A stretch of DNA of 64,000 nt from Synechococcus sp. CC9616 (lineage in GTDB: Bacteria > Cyanobacteriota > Cyanobacteriia > PCC-6307 > Cyanobiaceae): NCBI RefSeq assembly GCF_000515235.1, contig NZ_KI911558.1, forward strand, positions 1,897,466 to 1,961,465, read 5' to 3'. The notes beneath the pieces were generated by a model. It was not told where the DNA came from and ran no database searches. It saw only the letters and a list, made by a program, of their open reading frames with translations. Positions 27,968 to 39,375 of the stretch are shown in pieces (the first letter of the stretch is position 1; every line of letters begins with the position of its first letter). Made by a program: the position numbers and the translations under genes.

Positions 27968-28705
27968 TCAAATGTCGAACAATTCACGCTTCAGAAAACT
28001 GAGCATGTCAGCCCAGGCCCGATCGGCCAGCTCAGGATCCCAGCGCCAACCGTCATCACGCATGAAGGTGTGATTCGCTTCATAGAGATGGGTTTCATGA
28101 CGGAGGCCTGACAAGGCCTGAAGAATCTGGTCACGGGCATCTGAAGGAACGTGCGGGTCCTCCGTCCCGAACAACGTGAACAGTGCACCTTGAATCTCAG
28201 CGACCCGCTGCAGTGAATCGGCAACGCCGCGGCCAAGTTTTCCGTTCTGAAGACCCGTCGGATACAGGCAGGCCGTCGCCTTCACGTTGGCCCGGAACGC
28301 GGCACGAAGAGCGAGATGCCCACCGATGCAGAAACCCATCGCGCCAAGACGGCCGGCATCCACATCCCCGTCCGCTGCCAACCACTTCAATAGGGCGACG
28401 GCGTCGGCATCAAAAGCGGCGATGTCGGAACGGCGGGCATCATCGTTCCCCCGAAGACGGCCCATCGCATCCGGTTCGATCACCGTGCCCACAGGCTCGA
28501 GTCGATGAAAGATCTCTGGCGCCGCCACCACAAAGCCATAACCGGCGAGGCGATTCGCCAGACGCAGAATCGGGTCGCCTAGTTGATAGATATCGGAATA
28601 GAACAAAACACCCGGGTGGGGGCCACCAGCAACAGGCCTCGCCACATGGACTCGCATCAGGCTGTCATCGACAGTCATTCCGATGGTCTGCTGCTCGATC
28701 CGCAT
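27968..28705 (-). CDS. Dienelactone hydrolase family protein
   Basis: The 245-residue alpha/beta hydrolase has the nucleophile Cys in GFCIGGHLAL, Asp in FGTEDPHVPSD and His in YEANHTFMR, the Cys-Asp-His triad of the DLH family. The N-terminus from ATG 28705 is MRIEQQTIGMTVDDSLMRVH; longer starts read into arfB in another frame. Its physiological ester or lactone substrate is unknown. It follows arfB by 13 bases on the same strand. Confidence 0.92.
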   Translation of the reverse strand: MRIEQQTIGMTVDDSLMRVHVARPVAGGPHPGVLFYSDIYQLGDPILRLANRLAGYGFVVAAPEIFHRLEPVGTVIEPDAMGRLRGNDDARRSDIAAFDADAVALLKWLAADGDVDAGRLGAMGFCIGGHLALRAAFRANVKATACLYPTGLQNGKLGRGVADSLQRVAEIQGALFTLFGTEDPHVPSDARDQILQALSGLRHETHLYEANHTFMRDDGWRWDPELADRAWADMLSFLKRELFDI

Positions 28706-28718
28706 GAGAGGCGGCAAA

Positions 28719-29153
28719 TCACTCGTCGAGTCTTGGACGATCTCGCCGGCGCCGCTTGAGATCCCCACGTTTTTTCTTGGCCTCCAGACGTCGCCTGACT
28801 GCCCCACGACCAGGACGGGTGGCTTTGCGCTGAGCGGGCGGCGGCTGCAGAGCCTGACGCAAAAGAGTCGCCAGCCGAACCATGGCCAGCTGACGGTTCC
28901 GCCACTGGGAGCGCTCTTCCGCAGCCACAACTCGCAAACGACCATCGAGAAGGCGAGGAGCAAGCCTCTCTTTCAGCCGGGCCAGGCGGAAGGGCCCAAG
29001 GTCCGAACATGCATCCAGATCGAGCCACAGCTCAACACGAGAATCCGTGGTGTTGACACCCTGTCCGCCAGGGCCTGAAGCCCTGCTGAAACGCCACCGA
29101 AGGTCCCTGGCGGGAATAACAAGACGATCGTTAACGATCAAGTCCACATTCAT
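28719..29153 (-). CDS. arfB: Alternative ribosome-rescue factor ArfB (YaeJ family)
   Basis: ArfB hydrolyses peptidyl-tRNA on stalled ribosomes. The GGQ motif is present in RASGPGGQGVNTTDSRVELW, and the C-terminus is a basic tail (RRRLEAKKKRGDLKRRRRDR) that would enter the mRNA channel. The 144 residues match the family. Start ATG 29153. Confidence 0.93.
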   Translation of the reverse strand: MNVDLIVNDRLVIPARDLRWRFSRASGPGGQGVNTTDSRVELWLDLDACSDLGPFRLARLKERLAPRLLDGRLRVVAAEERSQWRNRQLAMVRLATLLRQALQPPPAQRKATRPGRGAVRRRLEAKKKRGDLKRRRRDRPRLDE

Positions 29154-29339
29154 ATCTACTCTTCACCTTGTTCATTAAAAACAAATGATCAATCGTTAAA
29201 TCACCTGTACCAAAACTACGTTTGCTTGCAACTCATTTGATTGTGAATTAAAAATAGTTCGCAAGTCGAGCAAATTGAATTCATAAAAAAGGTGGTGAAG
29301 CTGCGCTCTTCCGCCGCAACTCCCACCAATCACAGTCAA

Positions 29340-31141
<1,802 letters not shown>

Positions 31142-31148
<7 letters not shown>

Positions 31149-31591
31149 AAGTGGCAGGCGTCCACGCGCTGTTCCCGCAAACGGGCATGCTGGCGCCCCA
31201 GTAAATCCAGAACCAGAGTCGGATGTTTATGAATCAGGGTCAGGAAGCTGGCTCGATTGAGACGAATCAACGACAGCGGCGTCAAAGCCTTTGCATCGCA
31301 GCTGTGGAATTCGCTCGTTTCAACCAAATCGCGATAAAAAAACAATTCGCCCTGCCCGTAGCGAATCCTGTTTCTTAGCCCTGTGCTGAGTTCAACCAAA
31401 CCGAGCTGAACCACATACACAGCCTGGACCTGTTCACCTTGTCGGTAAACAAATGAACCGGTCGGAAGCGTGAGCCTGTCACCCTCGGGATGATCCAGAA
31501 ACAGCTGAAGAGGAGTTGCTTTGGTCGTTGAAGCCCGCAATGCAGAGGCTGAAATTAAAGAAGCATCTTGATCAAGGAAATCCCGATCCAC
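31142..31591 (-). CDS. Cyclic-nucleotide-binding-domain protein, 149 aa
   Basis: A CRP-type cNMP-binding barrel (RLTLPTGSFVYRQGEQVQAV, YVVQLGLVELSTGLRNRIRY) is followed by a helix (SFLTLIHKHPTLVLDLLGRQ) but no winged-helix DNA-binding domain. It may therefore be a stand-alone sensor domain or a truncated CRP-like regulator. GTG 31591 is the start. The last seven bases overlap the convergent speB. Confidence 0.82.
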
Positions 31592-31655
31592 AGTTGTTCA
31601 CGACACAAGATCGATCAATGGACCTGCCGTTGCGGAATGTTGCTGACGACAACAT

Positions 31656-31880
31656 TCACGCCAGAGCTCGATCCAGCTCCAGCTGACGGTCAAAATCAAC
31701 GGTTGCGGTTTCGCTTAAACGAGGAAGTTGCGGAGAGCGAGGCGTCCAGTGATGGCAGACCACGAGTTCCGCGACCTCGGCATGCACCTCAAGATCTCTC
31801 AGGCGACACCATCCGGATTGACCAGCGTCTCCGGAACAGTGCTGACAGGTTCGGCAACTGAGCCTGCTTGCCAAGAACAA
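31656..31880 (-). CDS. Small Cys-rich conserved protein, 74 aa
   Basis: The frame starts at TTG 31880 and has a CxxC-x8-10-C pattern (LSCRTCQHCSGDAGQSGWCR) then RLRDLEVHAEVAELVVCHHW. The four Cys and the CHHW suggest a metal-binding knuckle. No family is recognised. It is divergent from gcvT. Confidence 0.55.
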   Translation of the reverse strand: MFLASRLSCRTCQHCSGDAGQSGWCRLRDLEVHAEVAELVVCHHWTPRSPQLPRLSETATVDFDRQLELDRALA

Positions 31881-32001
31881 CTAGGAAGGACGCTCAGGGT
31901 AAGGACGGTTGAAGAAATGGACGACCCACAAACCCAGATCTGCCAAATCACTTCCATTTGCTGAAGACCTCCATAAGATTGCGCGTCCTCCCCTTTTGTT
32001 G

Positions 32002-33108
32002 ATGCCATTACTCCGCACTCCCCTGCATGACCTCTGTCTGGAGAGCGGCGGACGCATGGTGCCATTCGCAGGCTGGGAGATGCCTGTGCAGTTCAGCGGG
32101 CTGGTTCAGGAGCACGCCGCCGTTCGCAAAGGCATTGGGGTCTTCGACATCTCTCACATGGGAGTGCTGAGGTTGGAGGGTCCCAGCCCCAAAGACGCCC
32201 TGCAGCAGCTGGTGCCCAGTGACCTGCACCGGATCGGCCCTGGCGAAGCCTGTTACACGGTGATGCTGAATGCATCGGGGGGCATCCGCGACGATCTGAT
32301 CGTTTACGACCTTGGAGCCATCGACAGCAAGAGAGGTGCTCTGATCCTGGTGATCAATGCCGCCTGCGCTGAGAGTGATACAGCCTGGATCCGTGAACAG
32401 ATGGAACCCGCTGGCCTAACGGTCAGTGACATCAAGGACGGTGGCGTTTTGTTGGCCCTGCAAGGGCCAGGGGCCATCAGCCTTCTGGAGCGGCTCAGCG
32501 GCAGTGATCTCAGCGGTGTATCACGGTTCGGACATCGAGAGCTGAGGCTCGATGGGCTCAGCCATCCCGTCTTCACCGCCCGGACCGGCTACACCGGCGA
32601 AGACGGGGTGGAGATGCTGCTCAATGCGCAGGATGGTCGTCTGCTGTGGAAGCGACTGCTCGCAGAAGGGGTGACTCCCTGCGGACTTGGTGCCCGCGAC
32701 ACCTTGCGGCTTGAAGCGGCGATGCATCTTTACGGACAGGACATGGACGAGACAACCACCCCCTTTGAAGCGGGGCTCGGCTGGCTGGTGCACCTGGAAA
32801 TGCCAGCTGACTTCATTGGCCGGAAAGCCCTCGAAATCGCTGCCGAGCAAGGTCCTAACAAACGACTGGTTGGACTGAAACTGCCAGGCCGAGCCATCGC
32901 ACGGCATGACTATCCAGTACTGCACAACAACGAAACGGTCGGGTCGATCACCAGTGGCAGCTGGTCGCCCACCCTCTCCGAACCGATCGCTTTGGCCTTT
33001 GTTCCGGCCGCCCTGGCCAAGCTGGGCACGGAACTCAAGGTCGCGATCCGAGGGCGTGAGTCATCGGCTGTCGTAGTGAAACGACCCTTTTACAGGCGCT
33101 CGGCGTGA
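32002..33108 (+). CDS. gcvT: Aminomethyltransferase, glycine cleavage T protein
   Basis: GcvT transfers the methylene group from lipoyl-bound aminomethyl to tetrahydrofolate, a photorespiratory step. Visible are GGRMVPFAGWEMPVQFSG, GVFDISHMG, FTARTGYTGEDGVEMLL, RDTLRLEAAMHLYGQDMDE and PFEAGLGWLV. The 368-residue length is normal. ATG 32002 (MPLLRTPLHDLCLESGG) is chosen; upstream codons are non-conserved. No glycine-riboswitch pattern was seen in the leader. Confidence 0.97.
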   Translation: MPLLRTPLHDLCLESGGRMVPFAGWEMPVQFSGLVQEHAAVRKGIGVFDISHMGVLRLEGPSPKDALQQLVPSDLHRIGPGEACYTVMLNASGGIRDDLIVYDLGAIDSKRGALILVINAACAESDTAWIREQMEPAGLTVSDIKDGGVLLALQGPGAISLLERLSGSDLSGVSRFGHRELRLDGLSHPVFTARTGYTGEDGVEMLLNAQDGRLLWKRLLAEGVTPCGLGARDTLRLEAAMHLYGQDMDETTTPFEAGLGWLVHLEMPADFIGRKALEIAAEQGPNKRLVGLKLPGRAIARHDYPVLHNNETVGSITSGSWSPTLSEPIALAFVPAALAKLGTELKVAIRGRESSAVVVKRPFYRRSA

Positions 33109-33158
33109 TCCAGGCAGCCAAGAACTGATCAGACTGCAAGAGATCCCAGAACGGCGGA

Positions 33159-34109
33159 ATGGTTGAGCTGGTGATGGAGGAGATCGTTCCTCTGATCGCT
33201 CTTGCCTTGGCTGGAGTGGCGGCTGGTCGCTTCTTTGATTTCAAGCAGGGAAGCGAAAAAATACTCACGCATTTCGTTCTCTGGCTGGCAGGGCCATCGG
33301 CCCTCTTCCTGGCGATCCAGAACAGTTCGGCAGATTCACTGCTGGATGCCGGGCTCAGCTTGACGAGCCTGCTGGTGTTTTCCGTGACCTACCTGGGCAC
33401 GGTTCTTGTGCATCGCTTCTGGTTGGGCCACGCGGTCGCGGACGGCGCCGTCGCCGCCTGCTGCACCACCTCGATGAATTTGATCATGATCGGATTGCCG
33501 ATTTCGCTCAGCGTTGCCGGAGATCAGGCCGGAGCCGTTGTGGCCATCAACGCCCTCTTGTCGCTGGTGATCTTCGTCCCAGTAACGGTGGCCTTGCTGG
33601 ATCCTTCCAAGCCTGAGCAGAGGGATGACTCCTCGAGTTTGGGCAGTCATGTCGCCAGCTCGCTGGGCAACCCCCTGGTCGTTGGCACCTTGATCGGACT
33701 GGTTGTCCTCAGCCTTCACATCACCGTTCCCTCCACCATTGAGCTCACGCTTGGTCTCCTCAAGGAAGCAAGCGTCCCCGTTGGCATGGTGGCCCTCGGC
33801 CTCACCGTGAATTCCATCGGCCTGCGGTCCATCAACCGGGAAGTTCTACTGATGTGCGGAACCAAAATGGTGGTCGTGCCAGCGATCGCCCTCGGTGCGG
33901 CCGTTCTGTTCCGACTCCCCCCGGCCGCGGCCACCGCTCTTGTGGTGTTGTTCAGCTGCCCGCCCGCTCTTCACTCGTACATCCTCGCCAGCGAATACGG
34001 CACCTATGAGCAGGAGTCCGACGGCATCATCCTGCTCTCGATTCTGATTTCCGTTCTATCGATCCCCGCCTTCATTTATGCCTGCCAGATGATCTGGGTG
34101 ATCAGCTGA
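33159..34109 (+). CDS. AEC-family (auxin efflux carrier-like) transporter
   Basis: The 316-residue inner-membrane protein has ten predicted helices in two five-helix halves, for example LIALALAGVAAGRFFDF, SMNLIMIGLPISLSVAGDQA, ALLSLVIFVPVTVALL and MVALGLTVNSIGL. The layout is that of AEC/permease proteins, whose substrates in bacteria are mostly carboxylates or unknown. Start ATG 33159. It stands alone between gcvT and aspS. Confidence 0.88.
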   Translation: MVELVMEEIVPLIALALAGVAAGRFFDFKQGSEKILTHFVLWLAGPSALFLAIQNSSADSLLDAGLSLTSLLVFSVTYLGTVLVHRFWLGHAVADGAVAACCTTSMNLIMIGLPISLSVAGDQAGAVVAINALLSLVIFVPVTVALLDPSKPEQRDDSSSLGSHVASSLGNPLVVGTLIGLVVLSLHITVPSTIELTLGLLKEASVPVGMVALGLTVNSIGLRSINREVLLMCGTKMVVVPAIALGAAVLFRLPPAAATALVVLFSCPPALHSYILASEYGTYEQESDGIILLSILISVLSIPAFIYACQMIWVIS

Positions 34110-34181
34110 GAGGCGCGGCAACACTTCCACCGGAACCACGCTGCATGGGATCATCCGGTCTGACTAGGCCCTTCCCATCCC

Positions 34182-36011
34182 ATGCGCAGCAACGGTTGCG
34201 GCGACCTGCGCAAGCAGAACATCGACGATCAGGTGATGCTGTGCGGCTGGGTGGATCGGCGCCGCGACCATGGCGGGGTGATCTTCATCGACCTGCGCGA
34301 CCGCAGCGGCACGGTTCAGATCACCGTCGACCCGGACCTGGGGGCGGAAGCCTTCGCTGTTGCGGAACACCTGCGCAGTGAGACCGTGCTGCAGGTGAAT
34401 GGCAAGGTGCGGGCGCGACCCGCTGAATCCCTCAACGACAAGCTGGCCACCGGTGCCGTGGAGGTGCTGGCCAGTGGCATCACCGTGCTCAACAGCGTGA
34501 AGGGCAATCTCCCCTTCCCCGTGTCGGTGCATGACGAGGAGAACACGCGCGAAGAGCTGCGCCTTCGCCACCGCTATCTGGATCTGCGCCGCAAGCGCAT
34601 GAACGACAACCTGCGCCTCAGGGCACAAACCATCCAGGCAGCCAGGCGTTTTCTGGAGAAGGAAAGCTTCATCGAAGTGGAGACACCGGTGCTGACGCGC
34701 TCCACCCCGGAAGGTGCCCGCGACTACGTGCTGCCCAGCCGTGTCTGCGGCGGCGAATGGTTTGCCCTCCCCCAGTCCCCCCAGCTGTTCAAGCAGCTGC
34801 TGATGGTGGGCGGCATCGAGCGTTACTACCAGGTGGCCCGCTGTTTTCGCGACGAGGACCTGCGGGCCGACCGCCAGCCGGAATTCACCCAGCTGGACAT
34901 CGAAATGAGCTTCATGGATCAAGAGCAGATCCTGGAGTTGAACGAAGCATTGATCTGCGCCATCTGGAAGGCCGTGAAGGGCATCGAGCTACCGCGGCCC
35001 TTCCCCCGCATGACCTGGCATGACGCCATGGACCGCTACGGCACCGACCGGCCCGACACCCGCTACGGCATGGAGCTCAACAATGTGAGCGACATCGTCA
35101 AGGACATGGGCTTCAAGGTGTTCAGCGGTGCCGTGAAAGCAGGCGGATCGGTGAAGTGCATCGCCGTACCCGGCGGCAATGAGGCCATCTCCAACGTGCG
35201 GATCAAGCCCGGCGGCGATGTGTTCAGTGAAGCCCAGAAAGCCGGTGCCGGTGGCTTGGCCTTCATCCGCGTGCGCGACGGCGGCGAAATCGACACGATC
35301 GGCGCCATCAAGGACAACCTGAGCGATGAGCAGAAGCAGGAGCTGCTCAGCCGCACCGGCGCGGAACCCGGCACCCTGCTGCTGTTCGGCGCCGGCGACA
35401 CGGCAACAGTGAACAAGGCCCTCGACCGGGTACGTCAGTTCTTGGCCAAGGAGCTGGGCATGGTCAAGGCCGACCGGGACAACGACCAGTGGAACTTCCT
35501 CTGGGTGGTGGACTTCCCGATGTTCGAGTTCAACAGCGACGAGAACCGTTACGAGGCGCTGCATCACCCCTTCTGCGCTCCCAACGCCGAGGATCTCGGC
35601 AGCGATGCCTCGCAATGGGCTGAAACACTGCCGGGCGCTCGGGCCCAGGCCTACGACCTCGTTCTCAATGGTCTGGAGCTCGGCGGTGGATCCCTGCGCA
35701 TCCACGACTCCGCTCTGCAGCGCCAGGTGTTGCAGACCGTTGGCCTGCCACTCGAGGAGGCCCAAGAGCAGTTCGGTTTCCTGATGGACGCCCTCGATGT
35801 GGGCGCTCCGCCACATGGAGGCCTGGCATTCGGTGTGGATCGCATGGTGATGCTGCTGGCAGGAGAGGAATCCATCCGCGACACCATTGCCTTCCCCAAG
35901 ACCCAGCAAGCCCGCTGCCTGATGACCAATGCCCCTGGTGGCGTAGCCGACAAACAGCTGGAGGAACTGCATGTGGCCAGCACCTGGGTGGATCCAAGCG
36001 AGGAGGACTGA
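34182..36011 (+). CDS. aspS: Aspartyl-tRNA synthetase (probably non-discriminating type)
   Basis: A class II synthetase with an N-terminal OB anticodon domain ([20 protein letters not shown]), motif 2 ([20 protein letters not shown]), the bacterial GAD insert (residues about 290-430) and motif 3 ([20 protein letters not shown]). The 609 residues match the bacterial type. Cyanobacterial AspRS commonly also charges tRNA-Asn for later amidation, which is family knowledge rather than seen here. Confidence 0.97.
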   Translation: MRSNGCGDLRKQNIDDQVMLCGWVDRRRDHGGVIFIDLRDRSGTVQITVDPDLGAEAFAVAEHLRSETVLQVNGKVRARPAESLNDKLATGAVEVLASGITVLNSVKGNLPFPVSVHDEENTREELRLRHRYLDLRRKRMNDNLRLRAQTIQAARRFLEKESFIEVETPVLTRSTPEGARDYVLPSRVCGGEWFALPQSPQLFKQLLMVGGIERYYQVARCFRDEDLRADRQPEFTQLDIEMSFMDQEQILELNEALICAIWKAVKGIELPRPFPRMTWHDAMDRYGTDRPDTRYGMELNNVSDIVKDMGFKVFSGAVKAGGSVKCIAVPGGNEAISNVRIKPGGDVFSEAQKAGAGGLAFIRVRDGGEIDTIGAIKDNLSDEQKQELLSRTGAEPGTLLLFGAGDTATVNKALDRVRQFLAKELGMVKADRDNDQWNFLWVVDFPMFEFNSDENRYEALHHPFCAPNAEDLGSDASQWAETLPGARAQAYDLVLNGLELGGGSLRIHDSALQRQVLQTVGLPLEEAQEQFGFLMDALDVGAPPHGGLAFGVDRMVMLLAGEESIRDTIAFPKTQQARCLMTNAPGGVADKQLEELHVASTWVDPSEED

Positions 36012-36094
36012 CCTCTGCGAGTGGGCTGAGTCGGTGGTGTTCTTGCCAGTGATCAGCGTCTGATGCGACGGTTCGGCACCAGTCGCTGAGATCC

Positions 36095-37051
36095 ATGGAT
36101 CTAGCTCTTCCCTGTCCTCTGGAGGCCGGATGGGAGTTGATTCGCACGGTGGTCTTACCGAGGGAGGGGGCTGATGGCCTGCCCTTGGGCGGGTTCTCCG
36201 CAGCCGCTTACCAGCCGGAGTCGGACCGGCTTTGGCTGCTCAGTGATGCTCCCCATGGTCATCTCATGACGTGGGGTGGATTGGCCCAGCTGCTCAACGG
36301 CATGGCCACCGCGCTGACGCCCGGGCCAAGGCTGCTGCTTCGCGATGCGGATGGGCAACTATTGCCGGAAGGTTTTGATGGCGAGGCACTGGTGCTGGAG
36401 GGCAGCCGTGCCTGGATCACCAGCGAGGGCCGCCGCACGCCGGATCGCACTGCCCGGCTGATCAGAATTGATATGAACACAGGCCGGCAGCAGGAGGTGC
36501 TGCCGCTGCCGCCATCTTGGAGGGCGGCACCAGGGCGTGGTCTGGCGATCAATCAGGGGCCGGAATCCCTGACGGCGTTGGCCCCTTCCGAGCTGCTGGT
36601 CGCCGCTGAGCGACCTCTGCTACAGAGCGACGATCCATCACTGGTTCCGATGGCGCGCGTCAGCAAGGGAGCGGCGATGCGGGATGAGGGCGCGTTGCAG
36701 ATCCGACCTTTTGCCAAGACTGCTGGTCTCACCGACCTGCTGGCTCTGCCCCGGCAGCGACGTCTGCTGGCCCTTCTCCGCGGATTTCAACCACCACTGA
36801 GTTGGACCGCCCAACTGCTGCTGTATCCCTACCCCAACGGCAGGGCTGCCCCGCCGCTCAAGCCTTTGCACGGCTGGGATCTGCTCACAGCTGGGCTGCC
36901 GCCGGACAACTGGGAAGCCCTGGCCGTTGGCCCACGACTGCGCGATGGACGCACCACGTTGGTATTGGGGAGTGACGACAACTTCAACCCTCTCCAGTCA
37001 AGCTGGATCGCGGTGATGGCTCCTCGCCGCACCGACGCCTGTCCCGACTGA
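36095..37051 (+). CDS. Phytase-like esterase family protein
   Basis: The 318-residue protein is a predicted beta-propeller: GGFSAAAYQPESDRLWLLSD, GFDGEALVLEGSRAWITSEG and NWEALAVGPRLRDGRTTLVL with GSDDNFNP. These match the 'esterase-like activity of phytase' domain. No signal peptide is obvious. It ends four bases before phoX, so it probably belongs to the same phosphate-related transcript. Confidence 0.85.
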   Translation: MDLALPCPLEAGWELIRTVVLPREGADGLPLGGFSAAAYQPESDRLWLLSDAPHGHLMTWGGLAQLLNGMATALTPGPRLLLRDADGQLLPEGFDGEALVLEGSRAWITSEGRRTPDRTARLIRIDMNTGRQQEVLPLPPSWRAAPGRGLAINQGPESLTALAPSELLVAAERPLLQSDDPSLVPMARVSKGAAMRDEGALQIRPFAKTAGLTDLLALPRQRRLLALLRGFQPPLSWTAQLLLYPYPNGRAAPPLKPLHGWDLLTAGLPPDNWEALAVGPRLRDGRTTLVLGSDDNFNPLQSSWIAVMAPRRTDACPD

Positions 37052-37055
37052 TGCG

Positions 37056-39236
37056 ATGACCATGCGCCGCCGCTCTGTTCTCTCCATGCTCGGCCTCGGA
37101 AGCGTGGGCCTGCTCACGGCCAAAGGGTTGTCGGGGTATTCCTCCAACGGCATTGGATCCGTCCCCGGCAAGAAGGCCTTCCCCTTCACGCCGGTGCGTG
37201 TGGCCTTGCCGGTGAACAGCGATGGCCTGACGGCCGCGGAACAGCAGACCACCTACCGCGAGATCGCTGTTGAAGACCGGCTCGTCGTGCCGGAGGGGGT
37301 TCGTTCCGATCTTCTTGCCGCATGGGGGGATGCCCTGGGCAGCAGTCGCTTCGGGTTCAACAACGATCACCTCGGCTTCGTTCAGCACGATGCGAATCGG
37401 GCGTCGATGACGGTGAACTTCGAGTACATCAGCCCGAAACCCTGGGTGGATGGCTTCGAAGAGGTGGTGGGCCAACCTCTCCCCTACGCCGCCATGGTGC
37501 GGGCGCTGGCTGCCAGCGATGGCCTGATTGATTGCACGGCTTTGGCCGCCACGGACCCGCGTCTGGCTCAGATCCGTGCCATCGCAGATCAGGCGATGAC
37601 CGATCTCGGCGTTGGTGTGATGACCTTGAAACGGGACAGCCAGGGCCATTGGGTGCGTGCCAAAGCAGCCCAGGACCGGCGCATTGATGGCATCGCCGGC
37701 CTTGAGAATCCCGCAGAACGGCTGCGCTGCACGGGGCCGGCCACCAAGGTGTTCGAGGCGGCCAGCCGTCAGGGCTACGACGACGGACTGGGCAGCGCGG
37801 TGATCGGCACTTTCGCCAACTGCGGCGGCGGCACCACCCCCTGGGGCACGGTGCTCAGCGCGGAGGAGAACTTCCAGTCCCAGGTTCCGGAACCGGTGTT
37901 TGCCGACGGCAGTTCCTTGGCGCCCTCCCAGCGGCCTTTCCTCTGCCTTGAGAGCAAGTTGTACGGACTCGGCAACGTCTACGGACTGGCGGGCAACAAG
38001 TACGGCTGGATGGTGGAGGTGGATCCGGATGCCCCCGATCACCAAGCGGTGAAACACACGGCGCTGGGACGGTTTCGCCATGAGGCAGTGGCGGTGCGTG
38101 CAGAAGCGGGCCAACCCCTGCTCGTGTATTCAGGCTGCGACCGACGCGGAGGCCATCTTTACCGCTTCGTCAGCAGCAGGACGGTCACGGAAGTGAAAAA
38201 CAAGGCCAATTCCCGTCTGCTGGAGGAGGGCGAGCTGCAGGTGGCCCGGTTCCAGGCGGATGGCACGGGCGATTGGCTGCCGCTGCGCCCCGACACCGCG
38301 GTGGATCCTTTCCTACCCAGCCGGTTTGATCAAGCGGAGCTCGCCTGCCCCGTAGAGCTTCCCAACAGCGATCGCCAGCAGGCCGTTGCCGAGTTGTTCC
38401 GCGACGATGCGTCCGTTCAGGCCTACCGCAAGCGCTATCCAACCCTGGCCAGCCTTTATCGCGGGGATGGGGATGCCATGCAGGGGGCAATCCTGGTGGA
38501 TGCCCACCTGGCGTCCAGCGCCATCGGGGCCACGCCGACCGCCCGCCCGGAAGACACCAAGATCGATCCAATCAGTGGCGATCTGTTGATTGCCTTCACC
38601 TCCGGTTCGCCGGGGAGCACCGGTGGTGCTGATCCTGCGGTGTTTCAAGGGCCTGAGGGGCAGGCCAGCTGGCCCAATGGCTGGGTGATGCGTCTCAGCG
38701 ATCAGGGTGAGAACGGCTTTCGCTGGCGCATGGCGGTCACGGGGGGGACTCCCTGGGCCGGTGGTCTGGGGTTCACCAATCCCGACAATGTGGCCGTCGA
38801 CGCCAAGGGCAACCTCTGGATCGTCACGGATCGCTCGATGAAAGGGTCAGCCGGAGATGTCTTCGGCAACAACAGCTGCTGGTTTGTGCCGCGCAACGGT
38901 GGCCAAAACATTGGCCAAGACAGTAGCCAAGACGAAACGGCCGCCTGTTTTGCCATCGGTCCGATGGAGTGTGAGGTCACCGGCGTCTGCCTGGATCGTC
39001 CGGAGAAGACCCTGTTTCTGGCAATTCAGCATCCCGGTGAGGTGCATGGATCGCGCAAGCAAGGCGATGAGGAGTTCCAGACCCATGACCTGGTAGATCG
39101 TGAGGACACGGCGTTTCAGCAATTGCGTCAGTTGCCTCTGGGATCGAACTGGCCAGCGCAGGCCCCCGGTCGGCCCCCTCGCCCAGGGGTTGTCGCCGTC
39201 CGTCGCAGCAGTGGTGAACCTTTGCTGGGGGCCTAA
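37056..39236 (+). CDS. phoX: PhoX-family alkaline phosphatase (DUF839)
   Basis: The protein opens with a twin-arginine signal (MRRRSVLSMLGLGSVGLLTA). The PhoX/DUF839 fold follows: GFNNDHLGFV, NCGGGTTPWGTVLSAEENFQ, RFRHEAVAVR, SGCDRRGGHLYRFVS and GLGFTNPDNVAVDAKGNLWI. These are iron-calcium phosphatases that release phosphate from organic esters outside the cytoplasm. The 726 residues (or 724 from ATG 37062) are complete, unlike the two decaying phosphatase genes at 3.8-7.2 kb. Confidence 0.93.
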   Translation: MTMRRRSVLSMLGLGSVGLLTAKGLSGYSSNGIGSVPGKKAFPFTPVRVALPVNSDGLTAAEQQTTYREIAVEDRLVVPEGVRSDLLAAWGDALGSSRFGFNNDHLGFVQHDANRASMTVNFEYISPKPWVDGFEEVVGQPLPYAAMVRALAASDGLIDCTALAATDPRLAQIRAIADQAMTDLGVGVMTLKRDSQGHWVRAKAAQDRRIDGIAGLENPAERLRCTGPATKVFEAASRQGYDDGLGSAVIGTFANCGGGTTPWGTVLSAEENFQSQVPEPVFADGSSLAPSQRPFLCLESKLYGLGNVYGLAGNKYGWMVEVDPDAPDHQAVKHTALGRFRHEAVAVRAEAGQPLLVYSGCDRRGGHLYRFVSSRTVTEVKNKANSRLLEEGELQVARFQADGTGDWLPLRPDTAVDPFLPSRFDQAELACPVELPNSDRQQAVAELFRDDASVQAYRKRYPTLASLYRGDGDAMQGAILVDAHLASSAIGATPTARPEDTKIDPISGDLLIAFTSGSPGSTGGADPAVFQGPEGQASWPNGWVMRLSDQGENGFRWRMAVTGGTPWAGGLGFTNPDNVAVDAKGNLWIVTDRSMKGSAGDVFGNNSCWFVPRNGGQNIGQDSSQDETAACFAIGPMECEVTGVCLDRPEKTLFLAIQHPGEVHGSRKQGDEEFQTHDLVDREDTAFQQLRQLPLGSNWPAQAPGRPPRPGVVAVRRSSGEPLLGA

Positions 39237-39375
39237 CCCCAGGCTTCACGCTGCATAGAGAAGGAGCCCCAAGTCCATCAGCTGGTTTAAACAGATCCCG
39301 AAGGTAATCAGCGCATTTGTCGCACCGCAGTCTCTGGCGAGGAACCCTGAAGTTGGACTTCACAACGGTCAGCTT

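Noticed and set aside
31881-32001. Glycine riboswitch before gcvT
   Set aside because: The leader shows none of the conserved riboswitch core patterns.
34989-35972. Minus-strand frame of 327 codons over aspS
   Set aside because: Antisense to the conserved synthetase core.
36984-38114. Minus-strand frame of 376 codons over phoX
   Set aside because: Shadow of a complete PhoX gene; His/Arg/Gly-rich with no recognisable fold.
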